This document shows, in pieces, positions 1-8,135 of a stretch of 28,847 nucleotides of DNA. Numbering within the stretch: the stretch's first letter is position 1; every line of letters starts with the position of its first letter. Source of the stretch: SXXH01 sp041165735 (GTDB taxonomy: Bacteria; Planctomycetota; UBA1135; GCA-002686595); NCBI GenBank assembly GCA_046341775.1, contig JBKDQQ010000141.1, forward strand, positions 1-28,847. Direction: 5' to 3'. The position numbers and the translations under genes are program-made. The notes beneath the pieces were generated by a model. That model made no database searches, was not told the DNA's origin, and saw only the letters and a list, made by a program, of their open reading frames with translations.

Positions 1-100
1 GGCCGAGCCCCACAACGACGGGCTGCTCGAGCAAGTGAACCCCAACCCCCGCACGACCTTCCACGCGAAGGTCCACAACCGGAAGCCCGCGCTCGTCTGA
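1..100 (+). CDS. actB: Probable C-terminal end of ActB (Fe-S/molybdopterin-like ACIII subunit), truncated by window edge
   Basis: An open frame enters from the left edge and stops at TGA 98-100, giving 32 visible residues that end in TTFHAKVHNRKPALV. The segment RTTFHAKVHNRKP resembles the tail of ferredoxin-like iron-sulfur subunits, which often end near T-(Y/F)-x-A-K-V-R-N. In ACIII operons actB lies directly before actC, so position supports ActB, the peripheral subunit carrying iron-sulfur clusters. The call rests mostly on synteny; the cluster cysteines are outside the window. A 162-bp GC-rich spacer separates it from actC, unusually long for this operon. Confidence 0.5.
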   Translation, partial: AEPHNDGLLEQVNPNPRTTFHAKVHNRKPALV

Positions 101-262
101 CGGCCGCGCCCCGCCGGCGCGGACGCCCGACGCGGGCCTCCACACGACCACAGATCCCGACTCCAGACCCGGAGGCGGCGCGCCAGCGCCGGTCCGCGCA
201 CGCCCCGCAAGGCGCCGCGCGAGCCGGAGGGCGCGCGCGCGACGAGTCCCCCAGACCAGACC

Positions 263-1663
263 ATGACCGACCACAAGCACGACCAGCGCGACGCGATCAT
301 CGCGCCCGGCCACACGCTGGCGACGATCACGGACAAGATCAGCGAGATCGTCCTGACGCCGCCGCTGAAGACGCCCCTGGGCTGGCACGCCATGATGGGC
401 ATCGGCTCGATCGGCGTGCTGCTGCTCGGCGCGACGGTCACCAAGCTGGTGTTCACCGGCATCGGCATCTGGGGCAACAACGTCCCGGTCGGCTGGGCCT
501 TCGACATCATCAACTTCGTGTGGTGGATCGGCATCGGCCACGCGGGCACGCTGATCTCCGCCATCCTGATGCTGCTGCGCCAGAGCTGGCGCACCTCGAT
601 CAACCGCGCGGCCGAGGCGATGACGATCTTCGCCGTGTCCTGCGCCGGCATGTATCCGCTGCTGCACACGGGACGACCGTGGCTGGCGTACTGGCTGCTG
701 CCGTATCCGAACACGATGGCGATGTGGCCGCAGTTCCGCTCGCCGCTGGTGTGGGACGTGTTCGCCGTGTCGACCTACGCGACCGTGTCGCTGCTGTTCT
801 GGTACACGGGCCTGATCCCCGACCTCGCCACGCTGCGCGACCGCGCCAAGCACAAGGCCGTCAAGGTGTTCTACGGCATGCTGGCCATGGGCTGGCGCAA
901 CGCCGCCAGCCACTGGGACCGCTACGAGACGGCCTCGCTGATCCTCGCGGGCATCTCGACGCCGCTGGTGCTCTCGGTGCACTCGGTCGTGTCGTTCGAC
1001 TTCGCCACGGGCATCCTGCCCGGTTGGCACACGACGGTCTTCCCGCCCTACTTCGTGGCGGGCGCCATCTTCGCCGGCTTCGCGATGGTGCTGACGCTGA
1101 TGCTGCCGCTGCGCGCCGCCTACGGCCTGCACGACTTCATCACCGAGAAGCACCTCGACGTCATGGCGAAGGTGCTGCTGGCGACCGGCCTGATCGTCAC
1201 CTACGGCTACGCGCTCGAGGTGTTCATGGCCTGGTACTCCGGCTCGCCCTACGAGGAGTACATGCTGATCAACCGCCTCACGGGTCCCTACGCGTGGACC
1301 TACTGGGCGCTGATCCTCACGAACTGCACGGTCCCGCAGATCTTCTGGTGGGGCCCCGCGCGGAGGAACATCCTGATCCTTTTCCTCGTGTCCATGTCGG
1401 TGAACATCGGCATGTGGCTCGAGCGCTTCGTGATCATCGTGACCAGCCTGCACCGCGACTTCCTCCCGGCGGCGTGGGGCCACTACAGCCCCACCTTCTG
1501 GGACTGGAGCATGTACCTGGGCACGATCGGCTTCTTCCTGTTCTCGTTCTTCCTGTTCGTGCGCGTCCTGCCGATGATCGCGATGTTCGAGATGCGCATG
1601 CTCGTGCCGGCCTCCGGCACGACGGGCAAGGACTCCGGCCACAAGCACGGCGGCAGCCACTGA
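263..1663 (+). CDS. actC: ACIII quinol oxidoreductase membrane subunit ActC (NrfD/PsrC family)
   Basis: A 466-residue polytopic membrane protein of the NrfD/PsrC family, the usual length for ActC. After a short polar N-terminus with TPPLKTPLGWHAMM, about ten hydrophobic helices follow, with the family-typical WWIGIGHAGTLISAIL segment near residues 90-105, HTGRPWLAYW near 133 and WLERFVIIVTSLHRDFLP near 386-403. In ACIII this subunit forms one of the two quinol-facing membrane domains. The tail is His/Lys rich (GHKHGGSH). The ATG at 263 is preceded by ACC and has no Shine-Dalgarno site. ActD follows 13 bp downstream. Family and role are secure from sequence plus gene order; which of ActC/ActF binds quinol is not visible here. 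Confidence 0.93.
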   Translation: MTDHKHDQRDAIIAPGHTLATITDKISEIVLTPPLKTPLGWHAMMGIGSIGVLLLGATVTKLVFTGIGIWGNNVPVGWAFDIINFVWWIGIGHAGTLISAILMLLRQSWRTSINRAAEAMTIFAVSCAGMYPLLHTGRPWLAYWLLPYPNTMAMWPQFRSPLVWDVFAVSTYATVSLLFWYTGLIPDLATLRDRAKHKAVKVFYGMLAMGWRNAASHWDRYETASLILAGISTPLVLSVHSVVSFDFATGILPGWHTTVFPPYFVAGAIFAGFAMVLTLMLPLRAAYGLHDFITEKHLDVMAKVLLATGLIVTYGYALEVFMAWYSGSPYEEYMLINRLTGPYAWTYWALILTNCTVPQIFWWGPARRNILILFLVSMSVNIGMWLERFVIIVTSLHRDFLPAAWGHYSPTFWDWSMYLGTIGFFLFSFFLFVRVLPMIAMFEMRMLVPASGTTGKDSGHKHGGSH

Positions 1664-1676
1664 GGGCCCAGCGACC

Positions 1677-2219
1677 ATGGCGCACCAAGAACACGTCCAC
1701 CCGCTCCACGGCATCCTCGCGGAGTTCGACAAGCCCGAGCCGCTCGTCGAAGCCTGCAAGAAGGCGCGCGCCGCGGGCTTCACCAAGGTCGAGGCCTTCT
1801 CGCCCATGCCGATCCACGCCGTGACCGAGGCGCTGGGGTTGAAGAACAACCTCCCGCTGATGGTCCTGTGCGGCGGCATCTTCGGCGCCTGCGTGGGCTT
1901 CGGCCTGCAGTACTGGGTCTCGGTGCTCGAGTACCCGGTCAACATCGGCGGCCGCCCGTACCTGAGCTGGCCCGCGTTCATCGTGCCGATGTTCGAGACG
2001 ACCATCCTGTTCTCGGCGCTCACCGCCGTGTTCGGGATGCTGGCGCTCAACGGCCTGCCCCGGCCCCACCACCCGCTGTTCGCCGTGGAGCGCTTCAACG
2101 AGGCCTCCCGCAGCCGCTTCTTCTTCCTGATCGAGTCGGAGGATCCGCAGTTCGACAAGGCGCGCGAGTTCCTCGCCGGCTGCCATCCGACCGCGATCGA
2201 GGAGGTGCCCAACCGATGA
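1677..2219 (+). CDS. actD: ACIII subunit ActD (DUF3341)
   Basis: A 180-residue protein of the DUF3341/ActD family. The N-terminal soluble part opens with HGILAEFDKPEPLVEACKKA and contains the family-like segment KVEAFSPMPIHAVTEALGL. Two transmembrane helices follow, one around residues 58-83 and one in WPAFIVPMFETTILFSALTA near residues 99-118, then a cytoplasmic-type tail with HHPLFAVERFNEASRSRFFF. ActD anchors to the ActC/ActF membrane module in solved ACIII structures. Its stop overlaps the ActE start as ATGA (2216-2219), so translation is probably coupled. The start ATG has an ACC context without a clear Shine-Dalgarno. Confidence 0.93.
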   Translation: MAHQEHVHPLHGILAEFDKPEPLVEACKKARAAGFTKVEAFSPMPIHAVTEALGLKNNLPLMVLCGGIFGACVGFGLQYWVSVLEYPVNIGGRPYLSWPAFIVPMFETTILFSALTAVFGMLALNGLPRPHHPLFAVERFNEASRSRFFFLIESEDPQFDKAREFLAGCHPTAIEEVPNR

Positions 2220-2809
2220 AGACCTCGACCCTCGCCCTCGCGCTCGTCGGCGCGTCGCTCCTCGGCGCCTGCCGCCAGGACATGCACGACCAGCCCCGCT
2301 ACAAGGCCTACGGCCAATCGGCGTTCTTCGCCGACGGGCGCAACATGCGTCCGCTGGTCGCCGGCACCGTGGCGCGCGGCCGACTGATGGAGGACGACCA
2401 CTACTGGCGCGGCAAGGTCGACGGCAAGCCGGCCGAGACCTTCCCCATGCCCGTGACGGCCGAACTCGTCGCGCGCGGCAAGGAGCGCTACATGATCTAT
2501 TGCATGCCCTGCCACAGCCCCGTGGGCGACGGCAACGGCATGATCGTGCAGCGCGGAATGAAGCGCCCGCCGAGCTACCACATCGACCGCCTGCGCCAGT
2601 CGCCTCCGGGCTACTTCTTCGACGTGATCACCAACGGCTACGGCGTCATGTACGACTACTCCGACCGCATCCAGGCGCACGACCGCTGGGCGATCGCGGC
2701 GTACGTGCGCGTCCTGCAGCAGTCGCAGAACGCCGCGGTCGGCGAGCTGACGCCCGACGAGCGCGCCAAGCTCGACGCCATCCCGACCTCCTCCACGAAC
2801 GGTCAATGA
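2216..2809 (+). CDS. actE: ACIII mono-haem cytochrome c lipoprotein ActE
   Basis: A 197-residue exported cytochrome c. The N-terminus is a lipoprotein signal with lipobox L16-G17-A18-C19, so it should be anchored by lipid on the outer face of the cytoplasmic membrane. The haem site is C96-M-P-C99-H100, followed by SPVGDGNGM. M145, in GYGVMYDYSDRI, is the likely axial methionine. The segment HDRWAIAAYVRVLQQSQ is the usual C-terminal helix of such domains. ActE receives electrons from the pentahaem ActA (outside the window) and may pass them to the haem domain on CoxB. It overlaps actD and actF by 4 bp each, so translation is probably coupled. Confidence 0.94.
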   Translation: MKTSTLALALVGASLLGACRQDMHDQPRYKAYGQSAFFADGRNMRPLVAGTVARGRLMEDDHYWRGKVDGKPAETFPMPVTAELVARGKERYMIYCMPCHSPVGDGNGMIVQRGMKRPPSYHIDRLRQSPPGYFFDVITNGYGVMYDYSDRIQAHDRWAIAAYVRVLQQSQNAAVGELTPDERAKLDAIPTSSTNGQ

Positions 2810-4056
2810 GCGCGCCGATGAACCCGCAACTCGAAGCCAAGCTCGGCAAGATCCAGAAGATCGGCCTCTTCCTCGGCGTCCTCGGACTGGTGGGCGCCGG
2901 GGTCGGATTCGCCCAGGACCGCGAGCAGTTCTTCCGCTCGTGGCTGTTCGCGTTCTGGTTCCCGCTGGGCCTGTGCCTCGGCAGCCTCGGCTGGTCGATG
3001 ATCCACCAGCTCACCGGCGGCTTCTGGGGCCTCGCCATCCGCCGCCAGCTCGAAGCCTCGATCCGCACCCTGCCCCTCGTGGCGCTCCTCTTCGTGCCGA
3101 TCCTCGTCGCGGCGTGGACGCATCCGGACGCGGGCGCGGCGGGCGGGCACTCGGGGGGCCACGAATCGCACTACTCCGGCCACTTCTGGCTGTACCCGTG
3201 GACCGACACGGCGGCGGTGGCGGCCGACTCGCTGCTCCTCCACAAGCAACCCTACCTCAACATCGAGGGTTGGACCGGTCGCGCGCTCTTGTACTTCGCG
3301 GTCTTCTTCGCGCTCGGCTTCGGCCTCGTCGCCGCGCAGAAGAAGCACGACGAGACCGGCGATCCGCGCTTCCTGCGCCGCGCCAAGGTCATCAGCGGGC
3401 CCGGCATCGTGCTGTACTTCCTGGCGATGACCTTCGCGGCCTTCGACTGGGCCATGTCGGCCGACCCCAAGTGGTTCTCGACGATGTACGGCGTGATCTT
3501 CATCGTCAGCCAGGGCCTGTCGGTGCTGGCGCTGGCGGTGCTGTTCACCTCGTGGGTGCGCGACTGCGAGCCCTTCAAGCAGTTCGCCAAGCCCAACCTG
3601 TTCCACGACCTCGGCACGCTGCTCTTCGCCGTGACGATGTTCTGGGCGTACGTGAGCTTCTCGCAGTTCCTGATCATCTGGTCCGCCAACATCGCCGAGG
3701 AGACTCCCTGGTACCTCGTGCGCACGGACCATGGATGGCAGTTCGTCGCCCTGTCGATGGCGCTCCTCGGCTTCTTCGTGCCGTGGTTCCTGCTGCTCAT
3801 GCGCCGCATCAAGCGCGACGCGACCCTCGTGCCGAAGGTGGCGATCCTCGTGCTCGTGATGCGCCACGTGGACATGTACTGGCAGATCACGCCCATGTAC
3901 GAGCACAGCCTCGCGCCGCACTGGCTGGACTTCGCCCTGCCCGTGGGCCTGACCGGCATCTGGATGTGGGCCTTCGTCGGCCGCCTCAAGTCGCAGCCGG
4001 TCTCCACGCCGCGCCACGACGAGGCCATCCACGCCGCCTTGGCGGAGCAGCACTGA
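2806..4056 (+). CDS. actF: ACIII membrane subunit ActF
   Basis: A 416-residue polytopic membrane protein with about ten helices, paralogous to ActC in fold and matching ActF in operon position, directly after ActE. Features include FFRSWLFAFWFPLGLCLGS near residues 45-63, a His-rich outer loop (GGHSGGHESHYSGHFWLY, about residues 114-131), AFDWAMSADPKWFSTMYG in the centre and FSQFLIIWSANIAEETPWY, all typical of this family. The Met start at 2806 overlaps the ActE stop as ATGA, so longer upstream versions of this frame are not needed. The His-rich loop is a visible peculiarity of unknown meaning. Confidence 0.93.
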   Translation: MSAPMNPQLEAKLGKIQKIGLFLGVLGLVGAGVGFAQDREQFFRSWLFAFWFPLGLCLGSLGWSMIHQLTGGFWGLAIRRQLEASIRTLPLVALLFVPILVAAWTHPDAGAAGGHSGGHESHYSGHFWLYPWTDTAAVAADSLLLHKQPYLNIEGWTGRALLYFAVFFALGFGLVAAQKKHDETGDPRFLRRAKVISGPGIVLYFLAMTFAAFDWAMSADPKWFSTMYGVIFIVSQGLSVLALAVLFTSWVRDCEPFKQFAKPNLFHDLGTLLFAVTMFWAYVSFSQFLIIWSANIAEETPWYLVRTDHGWQFVALSMALLGFFVPWFLLLMRRIKRDATLVPKVAILVLVMRHVDMYWQITPMYEHSLAPHWLDFALPVGLTGIWMWAFVGRLKSQPVSTPRHDEAIHAALAEQH

Positions 4057-4096
4057 TCCGCCACACGCCCGAACGGACGACCACGAGCACACGACC

Positions 4097-4618
4097 ATGG
4101 CAAAGATGAAGTACGGAACGCACCCGGGCTACGAGGCGACCGACGCGGCCTTCGCGCCGATCGTCAAGTTCGCCTTCTGGCTCGCGGTGTTCACGGCCGT
4201 CGCGCTGGTCTCCATGTACGGGCTGCTGATGGCGCTCAAGGAGATCCCGCCCGTCGAGGCGACCAGCGAAGCGCATCCGTTGACCTTGCAGGACTCCCCC
4301 TTCCCGCCCGGACCGCACCTCGAGTCGTTCCGCGGGATCATGTGGGACGACCACGGCCGGCTGATCGTGAAGGCCGGATCGGACGGAAAGATCGACTACA
4401 AGGCCGCGAGCAACCAATACGCGCAGAAGCCCTCCCTCGAGGAGTCCTCTCCGTTCAACAATTACATGTGGCCGACCTTCGGCCCCGAGATGCAGCAGCA
4501 CCTCCAGGGCTACGGCTGGGTCGACCGCCAGGCCGGCGTCGCGAACATCCCCGTCGAGCGCGCGCAGGAGCTCGTGCTGAAGAAGGGCCTGCCGACCTCG
4601 ACCAAGCCCAAGGAGTGA
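4097..4618 (+). CDS. Conserved one-helix membrane protein of ACIII/caa3 operon
   Basis: 173 residues with one hydrophobic helix at about residues 24-46 (IVKFAFWLAVFTAVALVSMY) and then a soluble domain predicted outside the membrane. The C-terminal part contains LQGYGWVDRQAGVANIPVER, followed by AQELVLKKGLP; I recall similar YGWVDR...IP.ERA motifs in small proteins next to SCO and cox genes in other bacteria. It has no cysteines for haem or copper. Its place between actF and the SCO gene suggests an accessory or assembly role for ACIII or the oxidase, but no function is established from sequence. ATG at 4097 has an ACC context without a Shine-Dalgarno; it ends 50 bp before the SCO start. Confidence 0.85.
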   Translation: MAKMKYGTHPGYEATDAAFAPIVKFAFWLAVFTAVALVSMYGLLMALKEIPPVEATSEAHPLTLQDSPFPPGPHLESFRGIMWDDHGRLIVKAGSDGKIDYKAASNQYAQKPSLEESSPFNNYMWPTFGPEMQQHLQGYGWVDRQAGVANIPVERAQELVLKKGLPTSTKPKE

Positions 4619-4668
4619 CGGCCGCCCAGGCGCCGCACGCGAACCACGACATGCCCACCGGATCCACC

Positions 4669-5496
4669 ATGCAAGCGACGCGCGGTGCGCTGGCCTCGGC
4701 CGCGCTGGCGACCCTCGCTTGGCTGGGCGGATCCGTCGACGCCGCGGCGCAGGATCCCGCGCGCGCCACGCGCGACACGCGCTTCGACCAGAAGCTCGAC
4801 GCGCAGGTGCCGTTGCAGGCGCGCTTCAAGGACGAGTCGGGCCGGGAGCTGGAGCTCGGCGAGCTGTTCGGCCGTTCCGAGCGCCCCGTCGTGCTGACGA
4901 TGGTCTACTACGAGTGCCCGATGCTGTGCACGCAGGTGCTCAACGGGTTCGTGAAGACCCTGCGCGTGCTGGGCATGGAGGTCGGGAAGGACTTCGACAT
5001 CGTCACCGTGTCGATCGACCCCACCGAGACCAGCGGACTCGCGGCCGCCAAGAAGGAGACCTACATCGCCGGCCTCGAGGGCGGCAAGGTCGCCGACGGA
5101 TGGCGCTGGCTCGTCGGCTCGCAGGCGTCCATCGACGCGCTCGCCGACTCCGTCGGCTTCCGCTACTGGTACGACGCCGAGATCGACGAGTACGCCCACC
5201 CGGGCGGCATCGTCGTGCTGACCCCCGAAGGTCGCGTCTCGCGCTACTTCTTCGACGTCGAGTTCGCCATGCGCGACCTGCGCCTGGCGCTGGTGGAGGC
5301 CTCGGCGGGCAAGATCGGATCGCTCACCGACAAGGTGATGCTCCTCTGCTACCACTACGACCCGAAGACCGGGAAGTACGGCTTCGTCGTGACCAACGTC
5401 GTGCGCGGACTGGGCGGCCTGACCGTCCTCTTGCTCGCCGGCTTCGTGATCCTCCAGCTCCGACGCGACCGCCGATCCGCGGGCGCCGCGGCCTGA
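4669..5496 (+). CDS. SCO1/SenC/PrrC family copper chaperone for CuA assembly
   Basis: A thioredoxin-fold SCO protein of 275 residues. A signal peptide or N-terminal anchor (MQATRGALASAALATLAWL) leads to a periplasmic domain with the copper site C83-P-M-L-C87 and the distal ligand H177 (EYAHPGGI). A C-terminal transmembrane helix (GLGGLTVLLLAGFVILQL, about residues 245-262) ends in an Arg-rich cytoplasmic tail. SCO proteins deliver or reduce copper for the CuA centre of cytochrome oxidase subunit II, and coxB follows 13 bp downstream. I chose ATG 4669 because its ACC context matches the other starts in the operon and it gives a cleaner signal peptide; an in-frame ATG at 4651 would add six residues. 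Confidence 0.93.
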   Translation: MQATRGALASAALATLAWLGGSVDAAAQDPARATRDTRFDQKLDAQVPLQARFKDESGRELELGELFGRSERPVVLTMVYYECPMLCTQVLNGFVKTLRVLGMEVGKDFDIVTVSIDPTETSGLAAAKKETYIAGLEGGKVADGWRWLVGSQASIDALADSVGFRYWYDAEIDEYAHPGGIVVLTPEGRVSRYFFDVEFAMRDLRLALVEASAGKIGSLTDKVMLLCYHYDPKTGKYGFVVTNVVRGLGGLTVLLLAGFVILQLRRDRRSAGAAA

Positions 5497-5509
5497 CCCT
5501 GAACCAACC

Positions 5510-6472
5510 ATGTGGAAGAACATCCCCCTGCTGCCCGAGTCGGCCTCGACCATCGCCGGAGAGTACGACCTCCTGTGGTGGTTCCTCGTCGGCCTGACGG
5601 TCGTGTTCACGGCGCTGATCTTCGTCGGCGTGCTGGTGCTGATCTCCGTCTACCGCAAGACGAAGGACTCGCCCCCCGCCACCCAGATCGAAGGTTCGAT
5701 CCTGCTCGAGCTGGTCTGGACCGGCATCCCGCTCGTGATCGTCATCGGCATCTTCGCCTGGGGCACGGCGCTCTACATGCGCCACAGCAAGGTGCCCGAG
5801 AACCCGGTCGAGATGTACATCACCGGGAAGCAGTGGATGTGGAAGGGCCAGCACCCGAACGGCACGCGCGAGATCAACAACCTGCACGTGCCCGTCGGCC
5901 GGCCCATCCGCCTGACGATGACCTCCGAGGACGTCATCCACAGCTACTACATCCCCGCCATGCGCGTGAAGCGCGACGTGGTGCCGGGCCGCTACAGCCA
6001 GATGTGGTTCGAGCCCACGAAGGTCGGCGAGTACCACATCTTCTGCGCCGAGTACTGCGGCACGAAGCACTCGCAGATGATCGGGCGCATCACCGTCATG
6101 GAGCAGGACGAGTACGAGCGCTGGCTGTCCGGCTCGACCGGCGAGGCGCCCGAGGTCGCGGGCAAGAACCTGTTCGAATCGATGCGCTGCGCCAGCTGCC
6201 ACCCGATCGAGGACGGCCAGACGATGATCGGCGGCGCCCCGGCGCGCGGCCCCTCGATGGTCGGGCTGTTCGGACGCGAGGAGGAGTTGAAGGGCGGCGC
6301 GAAGGTGCTCGTCGACGACACCTACATCCGCGAATCGATCCTCAACCCGATGGCGAAGATCGTCGCCGGCTACGAACCCGTGATGCCGACCTACGCCGGC
6401 CAGCTCGGCGAAGAGCAGATCATCCAACTCGCGCTGTACATCAAGTCGTTGAAGAAGAAGGACGGCAACTGA
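5510..6472 (+). CDS. coxB: Cytochrome c oxidase subunit II with fused cytochrome c (caa3 type)
   Basis: 320 residues. Two N-terminal helices (about 24-47 and 66-90) precede a cupredoxin domain with a complete CuA site: H144, C179, E181, C183, H187 and M190 (HIFCAEYCGTKHSQM). A C-terminal class I cytochrome c domain has C227-A-S-C-H231 and a methionine candidate in EPVMPTYAGQL. The haem fusion defines the caa3 subtype, which takes electrons from a donor such as ActE rather than relying on a separate soluble cytochrome. The start has the ACC-ATG context without a Shine-Dalgarno. coxA starts 2 nt after the stop codon. Confidence 0.96.
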   Translation: MWKNIPLLPESASTIAGEYDLLWWFLVGLTVVFTALIFVGVLVLISVYRKTKDSPPATQIEGSILLELVWTGIPLVIVIGIFAWGTALYMRHSKVPENPVEMYITGKQWMWKGQHPNGTREINNLHVPVGRPIRLTMTSEDVIHSYYIPAMRVKRDVVPGRYSQMWFEPTKVGEYHIFCAEYCGTKHSQMIGRITVMEQDEYERWLSGSTGEAPEVAGKNLFESMRCASCHPIEDGQTMIGGAPARGPSMVGLFGREEELKGGAKVLVDDTYIRESILNPMAKIVAGYEPVMPTYAGQLGEEQIIQLALYIKSLKKKDGN

Positions 6473-6473
6473 G

Positions 6474-8135
6474 ATGGCCACCACGCACGCGGTCGCTCCC
6501 GCCGCAAACGGGGAGAAGGAGGCGAAGAGCTTCTGGTCCGACGGCTACGGCTGGAAGTCGTGGCTGCTGACGGTCGACCACAAGCGCATCGCCATCCTGT
6601 ACCTGATCTCGGTCGTCGCGTTCTTCATCATCGGCGCGACCTTCGCGGGCCTGATGCGCCTCGAGCTCGCCACGCCCAAGGGCGACGTGGTCGACAGCGA
6701 GACCTACAACAAGCTGTTCACGATGCACGGCGTCGTGATGATCTTCTTCTTCCTGGTCCCGTCGATCCCGGCCATCCTCGGCAACTTCCTCGTGCCGCTG
6801 ATGATCGGCGCGCGCGACCTGGCGTTCCCGAAGATCAACCTGCTCAGCTGGTACATCTACATCGTCGGCGGGGTGTTGACCCTGCTGGCGGCGGTCACGG
6901 GCGGCATCGACACGGGCTGGACCTTCTACACGCCCTACAGCTCGACCTACGCCAACGGCCAGGTGGCCCTCGCCGCCATCGCGGTGTTCATCACCGGGTT
7001 CAGCTCGATCCTCACCGGCCTCAACTTCCTGGTGACGATCCACAAGATGCGCGCGCCGGGCCTGACGTGGTTCCGGCTGCCGCTGTTCATCTGGGCGCAG
7101 TACGCCACCAGCCTGATCATGATCCTCGGCACGCCCGTGATCGCGACGACGGTCTTCCTCGTCGCCCTCGAGCGCGTCTTCCGCATCGGCATCTTCGACC
7201 CTGCGCTCGGCGGCGACCCGGTGCTGTTCCAGCACCTGTTCTGGTTCTACTCGCACCCCGCCGTGTACATCATGATCCTGCCCGGCATGGGCGTGATCTC
7301 GGACGTGATCGCCTGCTTCTCGAGGAAGCGCGTCTTCGGCTACAGCTTCGTGGCCTTCTCCTCGATGGCGATCGCGGTGCTGGGCTTCATGGTGTGGGGA
7401 CACCACATGTACACCTCGGGCCAGTCGGCCTACGCCAGCCTGGTGTTCTCCATCCTGACCATGCTCGTGGCCGTGCCCTCGGCCGTGAAGGTCTTCAACT
7501 GGATGGCGACCCTCTACAAGGGCGAGATCCACCTGACGACGCCCATGCTGTACGCGCTGGGCTTCATCGGCCTGTTCACCATCGGCGGACTGACCGGCTT
7601 GTTCCTCGGGATCATGTCGATCGACCTGCACGTGCACGACACCTACTTCGTCGTGGCGCACTTCCACTACGTGATGGTGGGCGGCATGGTCATGGCGTTC
7701 CTGGCCGGCATCCACTTCTGGTGGCCGAAGATGTTCGGGCGCATGTACCCCGAGTGGTGGGGCCGCTTCGCCGCCATCAACATCTTCGTCGGCTTCAACC
7801 TGACCTTCCTGCCGCAGTTCGTGCTCGGCTTCATGGGCATGCCGCGGCGCTACCACTACTACCCCGAGGAGTTCGCGCAGCTGAACCTGCTGTCCTCGGC
7901 CGGCGCGGCGCTGATGGGAGCGGGCTACCTGATCGTGTTCGTGTACATGCTCTGGTCGGTCAAGTTCGGCCTGAAGGTCGGCGCGAACCCGTGGAAGGCC
8001 ACCGGCCTCGAGTGGAAGATCCAGTCGCCGCCCACCACCCACAACTTCGAATCCATCCCCGTCGTCGACGAAGAGGCCTACGACTACGGTCGTGGCCAGG
8101 CCAAGCACGGCAAGGAGGCCTCCGTTGTCCGCTGA
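6474..8135 (+). CDS. coxA: Cytochrome c oxidase subunit I, A2-type
   Basis: 553 residues, twelve-helix haem-copper oxidase core. Visible ligands are H85 (MHGVVM, low-spin haem a), the CuB ligands H261, H310 and H311 with Y265 for the His-Tyr cross-link, and H396 and H398 (VAHFHYV) for the high-spin and low-spin haems. K339 in PSAVKVFNW is the K-channel lysine. Helix VI reads Y259-S260-H261-P-A-V-Y265 instead of the GHPEVY of A1 oxidases, so the D-channel glutamate is absent and the YS motif of the A2 subfamily is present, as in the Rhodothermus caa3 enzyme. It reduces oxygen and pumps protons. A weak AAGGA lies 11 nt before the start. Confidence 0.97.
   Translation: MATTHAVAPAANGEKEAKSFWSDGYGWKSWLLTVDHKRIAILYLISVVAFFIIGATFAGLMRLELATPKGDVVDSETYNKLFTMHGVVMIFFFLVPSIPAILGNFLVPLMIGARDLAFPKINLLSWYIYIVGGVLTLLAAVTGGIDTGWTFYTPYSSTYANGQVALAAIAVFITGFSSILTGLNFLVTIHKMRAPGLTWFRLPLFIWAQYATSLIMILGTPVIATTVFLVALERVFRIGIFDPALGGDPVLFQHLFWFYSHPAVYIMILPGMGVISDVIACFSRKRVFGYSFVAFSSMAIAVLGFMVWGHHMYTSGQSAYASLVFSILTMLVAVPSAVKVFNWMATLYKGEIHLTTPMLYALGFIGLFTIGGLTGLFLGIMSIDLHVHDTYFVVAHFHYVMVGGMVMAFLAGIHFWWPKMFGRMYPEWWGRFAAINIFVGFNLTFLPQFVLGFMGMPRRYHYYPEEFAQLNLLSSAGAALMGAGYLIVFVYMLWSVKFGLKVGANPWKATGLEWKIQSPPTTHNFESIPVVDEEAYDYGRGQAKHGKEASVVR

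Noticed and set aside
8092..8124. Upstream ATG start for coxC
   Set aside because: The TTG at 8125 has a strong AAGGAGG at proper spacing; the extra residues are Arg-rich and read through the coxA end.
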